Shown here one piece after another: positions 16,972 through 24,376 of a stretch of 41,028 bases of DNA (position 1 is its first letter; each line of letters starts with the position of its first letter). The DNA is taken from positions 1 to 41,028 of the forward strand of contig JAFUFP010000020.1 in NCBI GenBank assembly GCA_017469845.1, given 5' to 3'. The translations under genes were made by a program, and so were the position numbers. This DNA comes from Bacteroidales bacterium. Lineage in GTDB: Bacteria; Bacteroidota; Bacteroidia; Bacteroidales; UBA932. The notes under the pieces are model-generated. The model ran no database searches, was not told the origin of the DNA, and saw only the letters and a program-made list of their open reading frames with translations.

Positions 16972-18021
16972 TTAGAGAATAAGCATAGCGTCTCCGTAGG
17001 GGCCGAACTTGTAACCTTCCTCGAGAGCCACCTTGTAGGCGTTCATCACTTTCTCGAATCCGCCGAATGCCGCAACCGACATGAGCATGGTCGAGCAGGG
17101 CATGTGGAAATTCGAGACGATCGCCGAAGGGATGGCGAAACGGTAGGGAGGGAAGATGAACTTGTTGGTCCATCCGTCGTAAGGGTTGACCTCGTCGTTG
17201 GTGGTGACGTAGGTCTCGAGTCCCCTCATTACGGTGGCGCCGATGGCTACCACCTTGTGTCCGGAGCGTTTGGTCTGGTTGATCTTCGCCGCGGACTCGG
17301 GGGAGATGATGAGCCTTTCGGAATCCATCTTGTGCTTGGAGAGGTCCTCGACGTCGACTTTGCGGAAATGACCGATTCCCATGTGAACGGTGATGAAGGT
17401 CTTGTCGATGTCGGCGAGGATCATCCTGTTGAACAGCTCGCGGCTGAAATGGAGTCCTGCCGCCGGAGCGGAAACCGCCCCTTCGTTCTTTGCGAAAATG
17501 GTCTGGAAGTTCTCCCTGTCCTCTTTGGTGACCTTGTCCTTCACCCATCTGGGTACGGGAGGCTCACCGAGGCTGAAGAGAGTTTCCTTGAACTCCTCGT
17601 ACTTGCCGTCATAGAGGAACCTGAGGGTCCTTCCCCTTGAGGTGGTGTTGTCGATGACTTCGGCGACGAGACTCTCGTCTTCACCGAAGTAAAGTTTGTT
17701 TCCGATCCTTATCTTCCTGGCCGGATCGACTACGACGTCCCAGAGCCTCTGTTCCCTGTTCAGTTCACGGAGAAGGAAAACCTCGATTTCCGCGCCTGTC
17801 TTTTCCTTGTTGCCGGAAAGCCTGGCGGGGAAAACCTTTGTGTCGTTCAGGACGAAGGTGTCTCCTTTCCCGAAATAATCTATGATGTCCTTGAAAATTC
17901 TGTGCTCGATTTCACCGGTGTCCTTGTGGAGCACCATAAGTTTGCACTCATCCCTCCATCTGGGAGGTTCTGTGGCCACCCTGTCTTTGGGGAGGGCGAA
18001 CTGGAACTGTGATAGCTTCAT
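16972..18021 (-). CDS. queA: S-adenosylmethionine:tRNA ribosyltransferase-isomerase
   Basis: QueA transfers and rearranges the ribose of SAM onto preQ1-modified tRNA to make epoxyqueuosine. The 349-aa protein has the family hallmarks: [23 protein letters not shown] at the N-terminus, [45 protein letters not shown] and [14 protein letters not shown]. The length is normal. It stands alone on the minus strand between the NUDIX gene and tatD. The only promoter-like sequence upstream (around 18090-18110, ATATATATTAGTTTG) matches the consensus imperfectly. Confidence 0.97.
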   Translation of the reverse strand: MKLSQFQFALPKDRVATEPPRWRDECKLMVLHKDTGEIEHRIFKDIIDYFGKGDTFVLNDTKVFPARLSGNKEKTGAEIEVFLLRELNREQRLWDVVVDPARKIRIGNKLYFGEDESLVAEVIDNTTSRGRTLRFLYDGKYEEFKETLFSLGEPPVPRWVKDKVTKEDRENFQTIFAKNEGAVSAPAAGLHFSRELFNRMILADIDKTFITVHMGIGHFRKVDVEDLSKHKMDSERLIISPESAAKINQTKRSGHKVVAIGATVMRGLETYVTTNDEVNPYDGWTNKFIFPPYRFAIPSAIVSNFHMPCSTMLMSVAAFGGFEKVMNAYKVALEEGYKFGPYGDAMLIL

Positions 18022-18136
18022 TCTGTCTTGTAATTAGACCTTTGGCTTAAATTGCGTACTGCGTCTTGGACGCCCCTTCAAATGAGGCGACAAACTAATA
18101 TATATACGGCAAAATTCGCTTTTTGTTTCAACCGGG

Positions 18137-18757
18137 CTAAATTTTAGCCTCACGGAAGACTTCCGCTATCGATGGATATGTGTTCTTCAGATATGGAGGA
18201 AGGCTGGATTTGGCTACCCAGGCCGCTTTGGAAATGTCCTCTTCCCTTTGGGGGGTGAGGTCGACCGGGTCGGTGTACAGCATGTCATACCACCAGGTGT
18301 GCTTGAGGTGCCAGATCCCTTCCCTTATGTAACAGTGGTCGGTTATGCAGATGAGTCTCCGGATGATGAGTTTGTCGATACCGGTCTCTTCGCTCACTTC
18401 CCTCATGGCCGTGACTTCTATGTCTTCTCCCTTCTCCTGATGGCCCTTGGGGAGGTCCCACAGGCCGTACCGGCTTATGAGAAGGAAATCCCCCCTCCGG
18501 TTGGACACGAGCCCTCCGGCGGCATTGACTTCCTTGAACTCGGCGCATACCCTTTTGTACATCCCGTCCGTGTCTTCGGCCGGAATGTAGATTTTCCAGA
18601 GGGTGGGGCTGGCTTTGAACATGGCCACGATCTCATGCATGCCGAAGTCCTTCCCCGGGTGGTACTCTATGGAGTTGGGATCGGAAAGGGCGGATTCGCC
18701 CTCCGGGCAGATGACGATGCATCTGTTTTCGAAGTATATCCTATGGATGTTTGACAT
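18137..18757 (-). CDS. NUDIX hydrolase with N-terminal extension
   Basis: This 206-aa protein has a perfect NUDIX box at about 105-127: GHQEKGE, seven residues, then REVSEETGI. NUDIX enzymes cleave nucleoside diphosphates linked to another group, with Mg bound by the box glutamates. Residues 1-90 form an extra N-terminal domain (IYFENRCIVICPEGESAL) found in Bacteroidota relatives; it may bind substrate. The start is taken at ATG 18757 (MSNIHRIYFENR), because the -7 box at 18814-18821 lies just upstream; longer frames reach past that box. The specific substrate is unknown. A 15-bp palindrome, GGCTAAATTTTAGCC (18135-18149), overlaps the stop codon. Confidence 0.92.
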   Translation of the reverse strand: MSNIHRIYFENRCIVICPEGESALSDPNSIEYHPGKDFGMHEIVAMFKASPTLWKIYIPAEDTDGMYKRVCAEFKEVNAAGGLVSNRRGDFLLISRYGLWDLPKGHQEKGEDIEVTAMREVSEETGIDKLIIRRLICITDHCYIREGIWHLKHTWWYDMLYTDPVDLTPQREEDISKAAWVAKSSLPPYLKNTYPSIAEVFREAKI

Positions 18758-18786
18758 TTCGTGTGGGGCTGTCTTCGGAAAATGTA

Positions 18787-18794
18787 TATCTTTG
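18787..18794 (+). promoter_or_regulatory. Bacteroidota -7 box (TATCTTTG) for pyrE
   Basis: The plus strand reads TATCTTTGCAC, an exact match to the consensus followed by the frequent CA. Transcription from about 18801 gives a leader of about 100 bases to the pyrE ATG. The box sits 19 bp from the oppositely oriented -7 box of the NUDIX gene. Confidence 0.5.
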
Positions 18795-18813
18795 CACATT
18801 GGCTGCTTCGGTG

Positions 18814-18821
18814 CAAATATA
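18814..18821 (-). promoter_or_regulatory. Bacteroidota -7 box (TATATTTG) for the NUDIX gene
   Basis: The minus strand reads TATATTTGCACC. The start point would be near 18807, leaving a leader of about 50 bases. It faces the pyrE -7 box, so polymerases at the two promoters would compete for overlapping DNA. Confidence 0.5.
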
Positions 18822-18904
18822 ATAATAAGTCTCCGAAAACGTGAACGGCATCCGCTTTGATGCCTTCCGATGCGGCCGCCGAAAACAAGATCATTTATTG
18901 TCAT

Positions 18905-19549
18905 ATGAGCAACAGTCATTCAGAAATCGCCTCCACCGTGGCCCGCAGACTTTTGGACATCAGTGCAGTTCTGCTTCGTCCCTCACAACCTTTCACCTGG
19001 GCTTCCGGTTGGCATTCTCCCATTTACTGCGACAACCGCAGGATCCTCTCTTATCCCGAACTGCGTTCGATGGTCGCGTCCTTCCTCGCCGAAAGGGCGA
19101 AGGAACTCTTCCCTGAGGCACAGGTCGCGGCGGGTGTCGCTACAGGCGCCATCGCCCATGGAGTCCTGGCCGCCGACAGGATGGGCCTTCCTTTCGTGTA
19201 CGTCCGTCCCAAACCCAAGGATCATGGTACAGGATCACAGATAGAAGGAATACTGGAACCGGGAACGAAGGTGGTGGTTATCGAGGACCTCATCTCCACC
19301 GGCATGAGCAGCCTTGCCGCCGTTGACGCCCTGAGGAAGGCGGGAGCCGAGGTTCTGGGAATGGTCGCGATCTTCACCTACGGGTTCGACCTCGCCGACG
19401 AACGTTTCGCCCAGGCCGGTGTGAAACTCTCGACCCTCTCCAACTACTCTTCCCTCGTCGAGACCGCCGCAGCTACGGGTTACGTCACACCCGACCAGCT
19501 GGAGGTGCTCTCCGCATGGAGGGAGAATCCCTCCGAGTGGGGGAAATAA
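18905..19549 (+). CDS. pyrE: Orotate phosphoribosyltransferase
   Basis: PyrE joins orotate and PRPP to give OMP in pyrimidine synthesis. The 214-aa protein has the PRPP-binding motif VVIEDLISTGMSS at about 124-136, the flexible-loop lysines in VRPKPKDHGTG, and the N-terminal FTWASGWHSPIYCDNR that binds orotate. The start is taken at ATG 18905 (MSNSHSEIAS); an in-frame ATG at 18857 would add an unconserved extension. It is the first gene of a run with the 165-aa protein (19 bp later) and the rRNA methyltransferase. Confidence 0.97.
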   Translation: MSNSHSEIASTVARRLLDISAVLLRPSQPFTWASGWHSPIYCDNRRILSYPELRSMVASFLAERAKELFPEAQVAAGVATGAIAHGVLAADRMGLPFVYVRPKPKDHGTGSQIEGILEPGTKVVVIEDLISTGMSSLAAVDALRKAGAEVLGMVAIFTYGFDLADERFAQAGVKLSTLSNYSSLVETAAATGYVTPDQLEVLSAWRENPSEWGK

Positions 19550-19568
19550 TTTTTCCGTGAAATCCGCC

Positions 19569-20066
19569 ATGACCGAATTCAAAAGCAAGCACGCCACCGT
19601 CTCGAAAGCTCCTTATATGCTTTATATGGCTTTCGTCGACATGCGCAATTTCCTCAATGTGATCCCCCAGGACAAGAAGGAAGGGGTCACAGCCGATTAT
19701 GATACCATAAACGCCAGTGTACAGGGATTCAACATAGGAGTGAAGGTCTGTGACAGGGTACCTTATTCAAGGATATCGTTCGCCGACAACGGAGCTCCTT
19801 TCGCATTCAATATCGACCTTTGGTTCGACGCCTGCGGAGGGGATCCCGACAAGACGGACTTCCATATCGACGCTTCCGCCGACCTCAACTTCATGATGAA
19901 GATGGTTCTCGGGGGAAAGATAAAGGACGCCCTTGACAAGATCGTCGATTCGATCGCCGCGATGTCCGAGGGAAGGATGCCCGAAGGCATCGACCCTTCC
20001 ATGTTCCCTGAAGGCTTCGATCCCCACGGAACGTGGAATCCCAACGACGGGACTTGGAAGGCCTAG
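19569..20066 (+). CDS. Conserved SRPBCC-like small protein downstream of pyrE
   Basis: This is a 165-aa cytoplasmic protein with no signal peptide. The N-terminal two thirds (TEFKSKHATVSKAPYMLYMAFVDMRNFLNVIP to HIDASADLNFMMKMVLGGKIKDALDKIVDSI) have the alternating pattern and final long helix of START/SRPBCC (polyketide cyclase-like) ligand-binding folds; that fold is my inference. The C-terminus is a proline/glycine-rich tail (PEGIDPSMFPEGFDPHGTWNPNDGTWKA), probably disordered. Related genes tend to follow pyrE in this phylum, from memory. The start is ATG 19569; a GTG at 19557 is the alternative. No enzymatic role can be given. Confidence 0.82.
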   Translation: MTEFKSKHATVSKAPYMLYMAFVDMRNFLNVIPQDKKEGVTADYDTINASVQGFNIGVKVCDRVPYSRISFADNGAPFAFNIDLWFDACGGDPDKTDFHIDASADLNFMMKMVLGGKIKDALDKIVDSIAAMSEGRMPEGIDPSMFPEGFDPHGTWNPNDGTWKA

Positions 20067-20072
20067 CGGAAG

Positions 20073-21476
20073 ATGACTCTCCCGCAGGAATTCATATGCC
20101 TTTTGGAGGAAGCTCTCGGAAAGGAGGGTTTGGAGACGGCTTTGGCCGGACTCCAGTCCGATCCTGCGGTATCCGTGCGCGCCAATACCGACAAGATTCC
20201 CGTGGATGAATTGGCCCGGCATCTTCTCCCCATTTCTTCGGAAGAGGTACCGTGGTGTCCTCAAGGACTCTTCCTTTCGGAACGTCCTTCCTTCACCCTC
20301 GATCCGCTTCTTCATGCGGGAGCGTACTATGTGCAGGACTCTTCCGCGATGATGGTGGGGGAAGTGCTGAGGAAGCTCCTCCCTTCGATCGGTTTCCCCG
20401 CCGGAGAAAGACTTTTCCGGGTCCTGGACCTTTGTGCGGCTCCGGGAGGCAAAACCACCCATGCCGCTTCGGTCCTGAGGTCTTTTTTCGGTAACAACTT
20501 TCTTCTGGTCTCGAACGAAGTGATGCGCCAGAGGGCCGCTGTCCTGTGCCAGAACGTTTCCGTTTGGGGAGATCCATGCATCGCTGTGACAAGCGCTGAC
20601 CCTTCCGCGTTCGCTTCGCTTGATTCCTTCTTCGACGTCGTGATAGCCGATGTTCCGTGTTCGGGTGAAGGGATGTTCCGCAAAGATCCCGAAGCGCTGG
20701 CGCAATGGTCGGCCGACAACGTCGATATGTGCTGCGCAAGGCAAAAGCGCATCCTCGCCGACATGTGGTCATGCCTTCGTCCGGGAGGTCTTCTCATTTA
20801 TTCCACCTGCACTTTCAACAGGAAGGAGAACGACGGGAATGTCCTTTGGGCGGCCTCGACACTCGGAGCTGAAGTCATTGACCTTCAGATTGAGTGGGAA
20901 GGTGTTCTCGGAACGGAGACCGGACTTTCGCTTGTTCCCGGGCATGTGAAGGGTGAAGGGCAGTTCTGTGCCGCGCTAAGGAAGAAGGCGGGACCTTTGG
21001 AGAGGTCCTCTTCCTCAGGAATTGCTTTTACCGGGAAAAGGGGAGCGCCCGCCAAAGCTCCGCAGATACCTTCCGGCCTTTCGGAGTATCTGACGGATCC
21101 GTGCGTTTTCAGAAGCAGGGGAGAGACTCTTGTCGCCGTCCCTTCAGTAATAAGCCCTTCGGTCGGGGAACTTTCACCTCTCCACCCCATGATGGCCGGA
21201 ACGGCCCTCGGAATGACGAAGGGGAAGGATTTCATCCCGGACGGAGACCTCGCGAACAGCCTTCTTTTGAGAAGAGGAGCATTCCCGGAGTGTGAAGTGT
21301 CGTCCGATACGGCCCTTTCCTTCCTTCACAGGGAAACTCTCCGTCTTCAGGACGCTCCGCGTGGAATAGTCCTTCTGACTTATGGCGGAATTCCCCTGGG
21401 GTTCGTGAAGAATATCGGAACAAGGTGCAACAACCTCCTGCCGCCCTCCAGGAGGATAAGGATGGACATCCGTTGA
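20073..21476 (+). CDS. RsmF-like RNA cytosine-C5 methyltransferase
   Basis: This is a 467-aa NOL1/NOP2/Sun-family enzyme that methylates cytosine in RNA using SAM. The SAM-binding motif DLCAAPGGKTTH lies at 119-130, motif IV ADVPCSGEGMFRKD at 192-205 (C196), and motif VI YSTCTFNRKEND at 243-254, with C246 as the attacking cysteine. The C-terminal third holds an RsmF-type extension (about 330-467), including the segment ending RGIVLLTYGGIPLGFVKNIGTRCNNLLPPSRRIRM, a PUA-like fold. In E. coli RsmF modifies 16S rRNA C1407; the same target here is inference. It starts 6 bp after the preceding gene. Confidence 0.93.
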   Translation: MTLPQEFICLLEEALGKEGLETALAGLQSDPAVSVRANTDKIPVDELARHLLPISSEEVPWCPQGLFLSERPSFTLDPLLHAGAYYVQDSSAMMVGEVLRKLLPSIGFPAGERLFRVLDLCAAPGGKTTHAASVLRSFFGNNFLLVSNEVMRQRAAVLCQNVSVWGDPCIAVTSADPSAFASLDSFFDVVIADVPCSGEGMFRKDPEALAQWSADNVDMCCARQKRILADMWSCLRPGGLLIYSTCTFNRKENDGNVLWAASTLGAEVIDLQIEWEGVLGTETGLSLVPGHVKGEGQFCAALRKKAGPLERSSSSGIAFTGKRGAPAKAPQIPSGLSEYLTDPCVFRSRGETLVAVPSVISPSVGELSPLHPMMAGTALGMTKGKDFIPDGDLANSLLLRRGAFPECEVSSDTALSFLHRETLRLQDAPRGIVLLTYGGIPLGFVKNIGTRCNNLLPPSRRIRMDIR

Positions 21477-21546
21477 CGGAAAAGGGTAGTGGAACGATTG
21501 TTGAAGGTATTTCTTCAAGTGGTTGAACAGAAAATCTTTTTTTGAG

Positions 21547-22482
21547 ATGAAATATTTTAGAATTGCTGTGGCTCTCTGTGCTTTGACGTTCCTTTCATCG
21601 TCGGCTTTCTCACAGGAGATGACCCAGCAGCAGTACAAGGACAGGTATACGACGCTGGTGAAGAATCTCGGAACTTCCGGAATCGGAATCGAGACCCTTC
21701 TGGACAAATGGATGAACGATTATCCGGACGATCCGGATCCGATCGAGTACAAGTTCATCTACTATCTTGCCAAGTGTCAGACCACCCAGATCGTCCCCAA
21801 GGAAGGCAAGACTCATCTCGGGAAGGAACCGGTTATCACTCTCAACGATTCCCTCGGAAATCCCGTGAACTATTTCCAGGAAAACATGTACGATGACGAT
21901 ATCTTCGCCCAGGCCATATCGACCATCGAAAGCGGCATCACCAAATACCCCGACCGTCTGGACTGGAGGTTCTACAAGATAACGGCCCTTTCCGATTATG
22001 AGAAGGAAAGTCCCGATATGGCTTCATCGGAACTGAAGTCAATCATCGACTACAATTTCACCCAGAAACCCAAGTGGACATACCCCGATACTGAAGTCGA
22101 CGCCGATTTCTTCGATGCCGGTATCCAGGAATACTGCATCTCCTTCTTCAGGACAGCTTCTCCCGCTTCGAAAGAAGCTTTCAGGGAGATAAGCCTCAAG
22201 ATGCTCGGATATGAACCCGACAACACCCTGTTCCTCGACAATGTGGGATCTTATTTCGTGACCGCCAAAGACCACAAGACCGCGTACAAGTACTACAACA
22301 AGGTTCTGAAACTGAAGAAAGATGATCTTACGGCCATCCGTAACTGCATCCTCATGGCCAGGCGGGACAAGGACATCAAGAATGAGAAGAAATATCTTCA
22401 GATGATGGTCACCTATGCGGACAATGACGCTGACCGCAATTCGGCGAAGATGAGACTGGATTACTACAACAAGAACAAGTAA
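21547..22482 (+). CDS. Exported tetratricopeptide-like protein
   Basis: This is a 311-aa protein with a clear Sec signal peptide (KYFRIAVALCALTFLSSSAFSQ, cut near residue 21-22). The mature part is helical and contains TPR-like units, clearest near the C-terminus (NTLFLDNVGSYFVTAKDHKTAYKYYNKVLKLKKDDLTAIRNCILMARRDKD). No enzyme motif is seen. It probably acts in the periplasm as a scaffold. The start is ATG 21547; an ATG at 21523 would place eight charged residues before the signal peptide. It is 70 bp after the methyltransferase gene, with no promoter consensus seen between them. Confidence 0.85.
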   Translation: MKYFRIAVALCALTFLSSSAFSQEMTQQQYKDRYTTLVKNLGTSGIGIETLLDKWMNDYPDDPDPIEYKFIYYLAKCQTTQIVPKEGKTHLGKEPVITLNDSLGNPVNYFQENMYDDDIFAQAISTIESGITKYPDRLDWRFYKITALSDYEKESPDMASSELKSIIDYNFTQKPKWTYPDTEVDADFFDAGIQEYCISFFRTASPASKEAFREISLKMLGYEPDNTLFLDNVGSYFVTAKDHKTAYKYYNKVLKLKKDDLTAIRNCILMARRDKDIKNEKKYLQMMVTYADNDADRNSAKMRLDYYNKNK

Positions 22483-22510
22483 CCAGCGGCGAAATACAGC
22501 GATTTTTCCG

Positions 22511-22533
22511 GCCGGGTCCTTTCGGGATCCGGC
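22511..22533. terminator. Bidirectional terminator between convergent genes
   Basis: GCCGGGTCC (22511-22519) pairs with GGATCCGGC (22525-22533), including one G-T pair, over a TTTCG loop, followed by TATTTTGTT on the plus strand. It serves the TPR-like gene, and its right arm reaches the stop codon of the transporter gene on the other strand. Confidence 0.7.
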
Positions 22534-23522
22534 TATTTTGTTCCCGGCTCTTCATTCTCGGAGGCCTTCTTCCCGTGGTGGTTCTTCTCGTAGAGCTCCC
22601 ACGAATTGAAGATATTCTGCCAGATGGCGTAGAGACCTCCGGCTACGCTGGTCACGGGGGTCATGTAGTTGTAACCGAGCCAGATGAGGAATCCGGTATT
22701 TTTCTGGCCGAGGGACTGACCTGCGGTGACTTTCGTCACGGGGTCTTTGGATGACTTCCTGCCGAAGGCGAACTGGACGGCGCAGCATCCCATCGAAATG
22801 AGGACGATGCAGGCGATGATCCCGATGCTCAGGTGACTCATCACAAGGGCTCTGGTGGCGAGCACCATCGCAAGGGTAAGGCATATGCCCCAGATATAGA
22901 AAGACCAGTGGGCATGCCTCATGAGCCAGCGCTGCAACCTGTGGGTTGTGTACCTTATTGTCCAGGCGAGAACCGAAGGAAGTATCAGAACCGGGAATAT
23001 CTTAAGGCCGATTCTCCACACATAAGCCCAGAAAGACAGTTCTGCCGAGGGCTTCACCATCGGGATGATGGCCGGAATGAGGAACGTGGCTATTGTGTTG
23101 ATGATGACGACGTACGACACCGTCTGGGCGAGATTTCCTCCGAGCCTTTCGGTGATCACTCCGGCGGCCGAGGCTGTGGGGCAGATGAGACACAGCATCG
23201 CGCATTCCAGAAGAATCCTTATGCCTTCGTCCTGCGTCGTCATCGCGATAAGGGCGAATCCGACGAACGTGACGCTCTGGAAAAGGAGGGCGCGGAGATG
23301 CCATCTTGTGAATCTGAGATCATGCGGTGAAATCTTCACGAACTGCAGGAACAGCATAAGCGCCACAAGAAACCTCTGGGCTTCCACTGTCACTTTGCTC
23401 AGTACCGGTCCGGATGAATGGAGAAACGGTGAAAAATGGTAAATAAGATATAAACTGATGCCGCTTACGATCGCTATCGGCAGCATGAAATCCTTGATGA
23501 AAGAAACTGTTCTAGACTGCAT
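22533..23522 (-). CDS. Bile acid:sodium symporter (BASS)-family transporter
   Basis: This is a 329-aa inner-membrane protein with about nine or ten predicted helices (first at 13-30, last around 285-300). The CPTASAAGVITERLGGN stretch resembles the conserved crossover region of BASS proteins, and VKISPHDLR follows the second helix as in the family. The C-terminal tail (HHGKKASENEEPGTK) is charged and cytoplasmic. The substrate is unknown; BASS members carry bile acids, pantothenate, pyruvate and other organic anions. It starts 4 bp downstream of the YczE-like gene and must be cotranscribed with it. Confidence 0.82.
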   Translation of the reverse strand: MQSRTVSFIKDFMLPIAIVSGISLYLIYHFSPFLHSSGPVLSKVTVEAQRFLVALMLFLQFVKISPHDLRFTRWHLRALLFQSVTFVGFALIAMTTQDEGIRILLECAMLCLICPTASAAGVITERLGGNLAQTVSYVVIINTIATFLIPAIIPMVKPSAELSFWAYVWRIGLKIFPVLILPSVLAWTIRYTTHRLQRWLMRHAHWSFYIWGICLTLAMVLATRALVMSHLSIGIIACIVLISMGCCAVQFAFGRKSSKDPVTKVTAGQSLGQKNTGFLIWLGYNYMTPVTSVAGGLYAIWQNIFNSWELYEKNHHGKKASENEEPGTK

Positions 23523-23526
23523 TCCC

Positions 23527-24243
23527 TTATGCTTCCTCCCTGCTCTTCGTCACTTTATTTATGGCTTTCCCGAATACCGCTTCCGCCAGCGGGTCCGTCA
23601 GCCTCATGCATACGCCTGTGAAAATGGCGAGAATGAGTGTCCCTTCGCGGATGACATGTTCAGTCCCGTTTCCGAAAGGATTCCCGAAAACAAGAAGAGC
23701 GAATACGGCTGACAGTACCACCAGAAGCACATCGAATCCGACCTTGACCCTGCTGAACCTTATTCCGGTGACTTCGGCGATAGCGGCCGTCGTCTGTTCT
23801 CCGGCCAGCATCCAGGCGTTGCCGATCACTTCGAGACTGATTCCGAGGGCGGTCACGACGACCGTAAGGATGCAGAGGAGCATCCTTCCCGCGTAGGTGG
23901 ATACGCTGATCCAGTCGAACGCCCATATCGAGAGGTCGGTAATGACTCCGAAAACGACGGCGGCGGGAATCTGCATGAGGTACCTCAGCTTGAATTTCTT
24001 CCGAAGGAGCACGACCTGCAGAAGAATGAAGATCATGTGCATTATCATGGTGTATTCACCGACCGTGAGACGGGAGTCCCACAGATTGACCACGTACGGG
24101 GGGCACGAAACGGGAGCCGTGCCGAGATCCGATTTGATGGAGAGGGCTACACCTATTCCTACGAGAATGAGACCCAGCGTCGCAATGCCGTAGCGGATGA
24201 ATATGCTGGAGAGAACCTCCTTTTTGCCTTTATTGTCTGTCAT
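23527..24243 (-). CDS. YczE/YyaS/YitT-type membrane protein
   Basis: This 238-aa protein has about five or six transmembrane helices. The opening RYGIATLGLILVGIGVALSIKSDLGTAPVSCPPYVV is the YczE-type pattern, in which the SDLGTAP motif ends the first helix. YczE in Bacillus is linked to surfactin production, but the molecular role of the family is unknown. The start is taken at ATG 24243 (MTDNKGKKEV). A weak -7-like box (TATATTTA, 24270-24277) precedes it. It forms a tight pair with the BASS transporter gene, which suggests a joint transport role. Confidence 0.85.
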   Translation of the reverse strand: MTDNKGKKEVLSSIFIRYGIATLGLILVGIGVALSIKSDLGTAPVSCPPYVVNLWDSRLTVGEYTMIMHMIFILLQVVLLRKKFKLRYLMQIPAAVVFGVITDLSIWAFDWISVSTYAGRMLLCILTVVVTALGISLEVIGNAWMLAGEQTTAAIAEVTGIRFSRVKVGFDVLLVVLSAVFALLVFGNPFGNGTEHVIREGTLILAIFTGVCMRLTDPLAEAVFGKAINKVTKSREEA

Positions 24244-24269
24244 GAAATATCGTTTCAGAGGCCTTAGCA

Positions 24270-24277
24270 TAAATATA
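24270..24277 (-). promoter_or_regulatory. Weak -7-like box for the YczE-BASS pair
   Basis: The minus strand reads TATATTTATG, one base off TAnnTTTG. A leader of about 20 bases would result. It is listed because no better site lies between this gene and the divergent M13 gene. Confidence 0.3.
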
Positions 24278-24315
24278 TGGAAGGCCGCTTTGGGGCAAAT
24301 ATGAGGAAATTTTTC

Positions 24316-24323
24316 TACCTTCG
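24316..24323 (+). promoter_or_regulatory. -7 box (TACCTTCG) for the M13 peptidase gene
   Basis: TACCTTCGCA fits the common Bacteroidota variant TAnnTTnG plus CA. A TTTG at 24289-24292 lies 23 bp upstream, slightly farther than the usual -33 spacing. The leader to ATG 24377 is about 47 bases. Confidence 0.45.
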
Positions 24324-24376
24324 CAAATGCTTTCCCCAAAGGGGAACAAATGAAGGAAATTCAAACAAAAAAGGAT

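Noticed and set aside
19767..20744. 325-aa minus-strand frame across the small protein and methyltransferase genes
   Set aside because: It is composed of Arg/Gly/His-rich shadow sequence and overlaps two supported genes.
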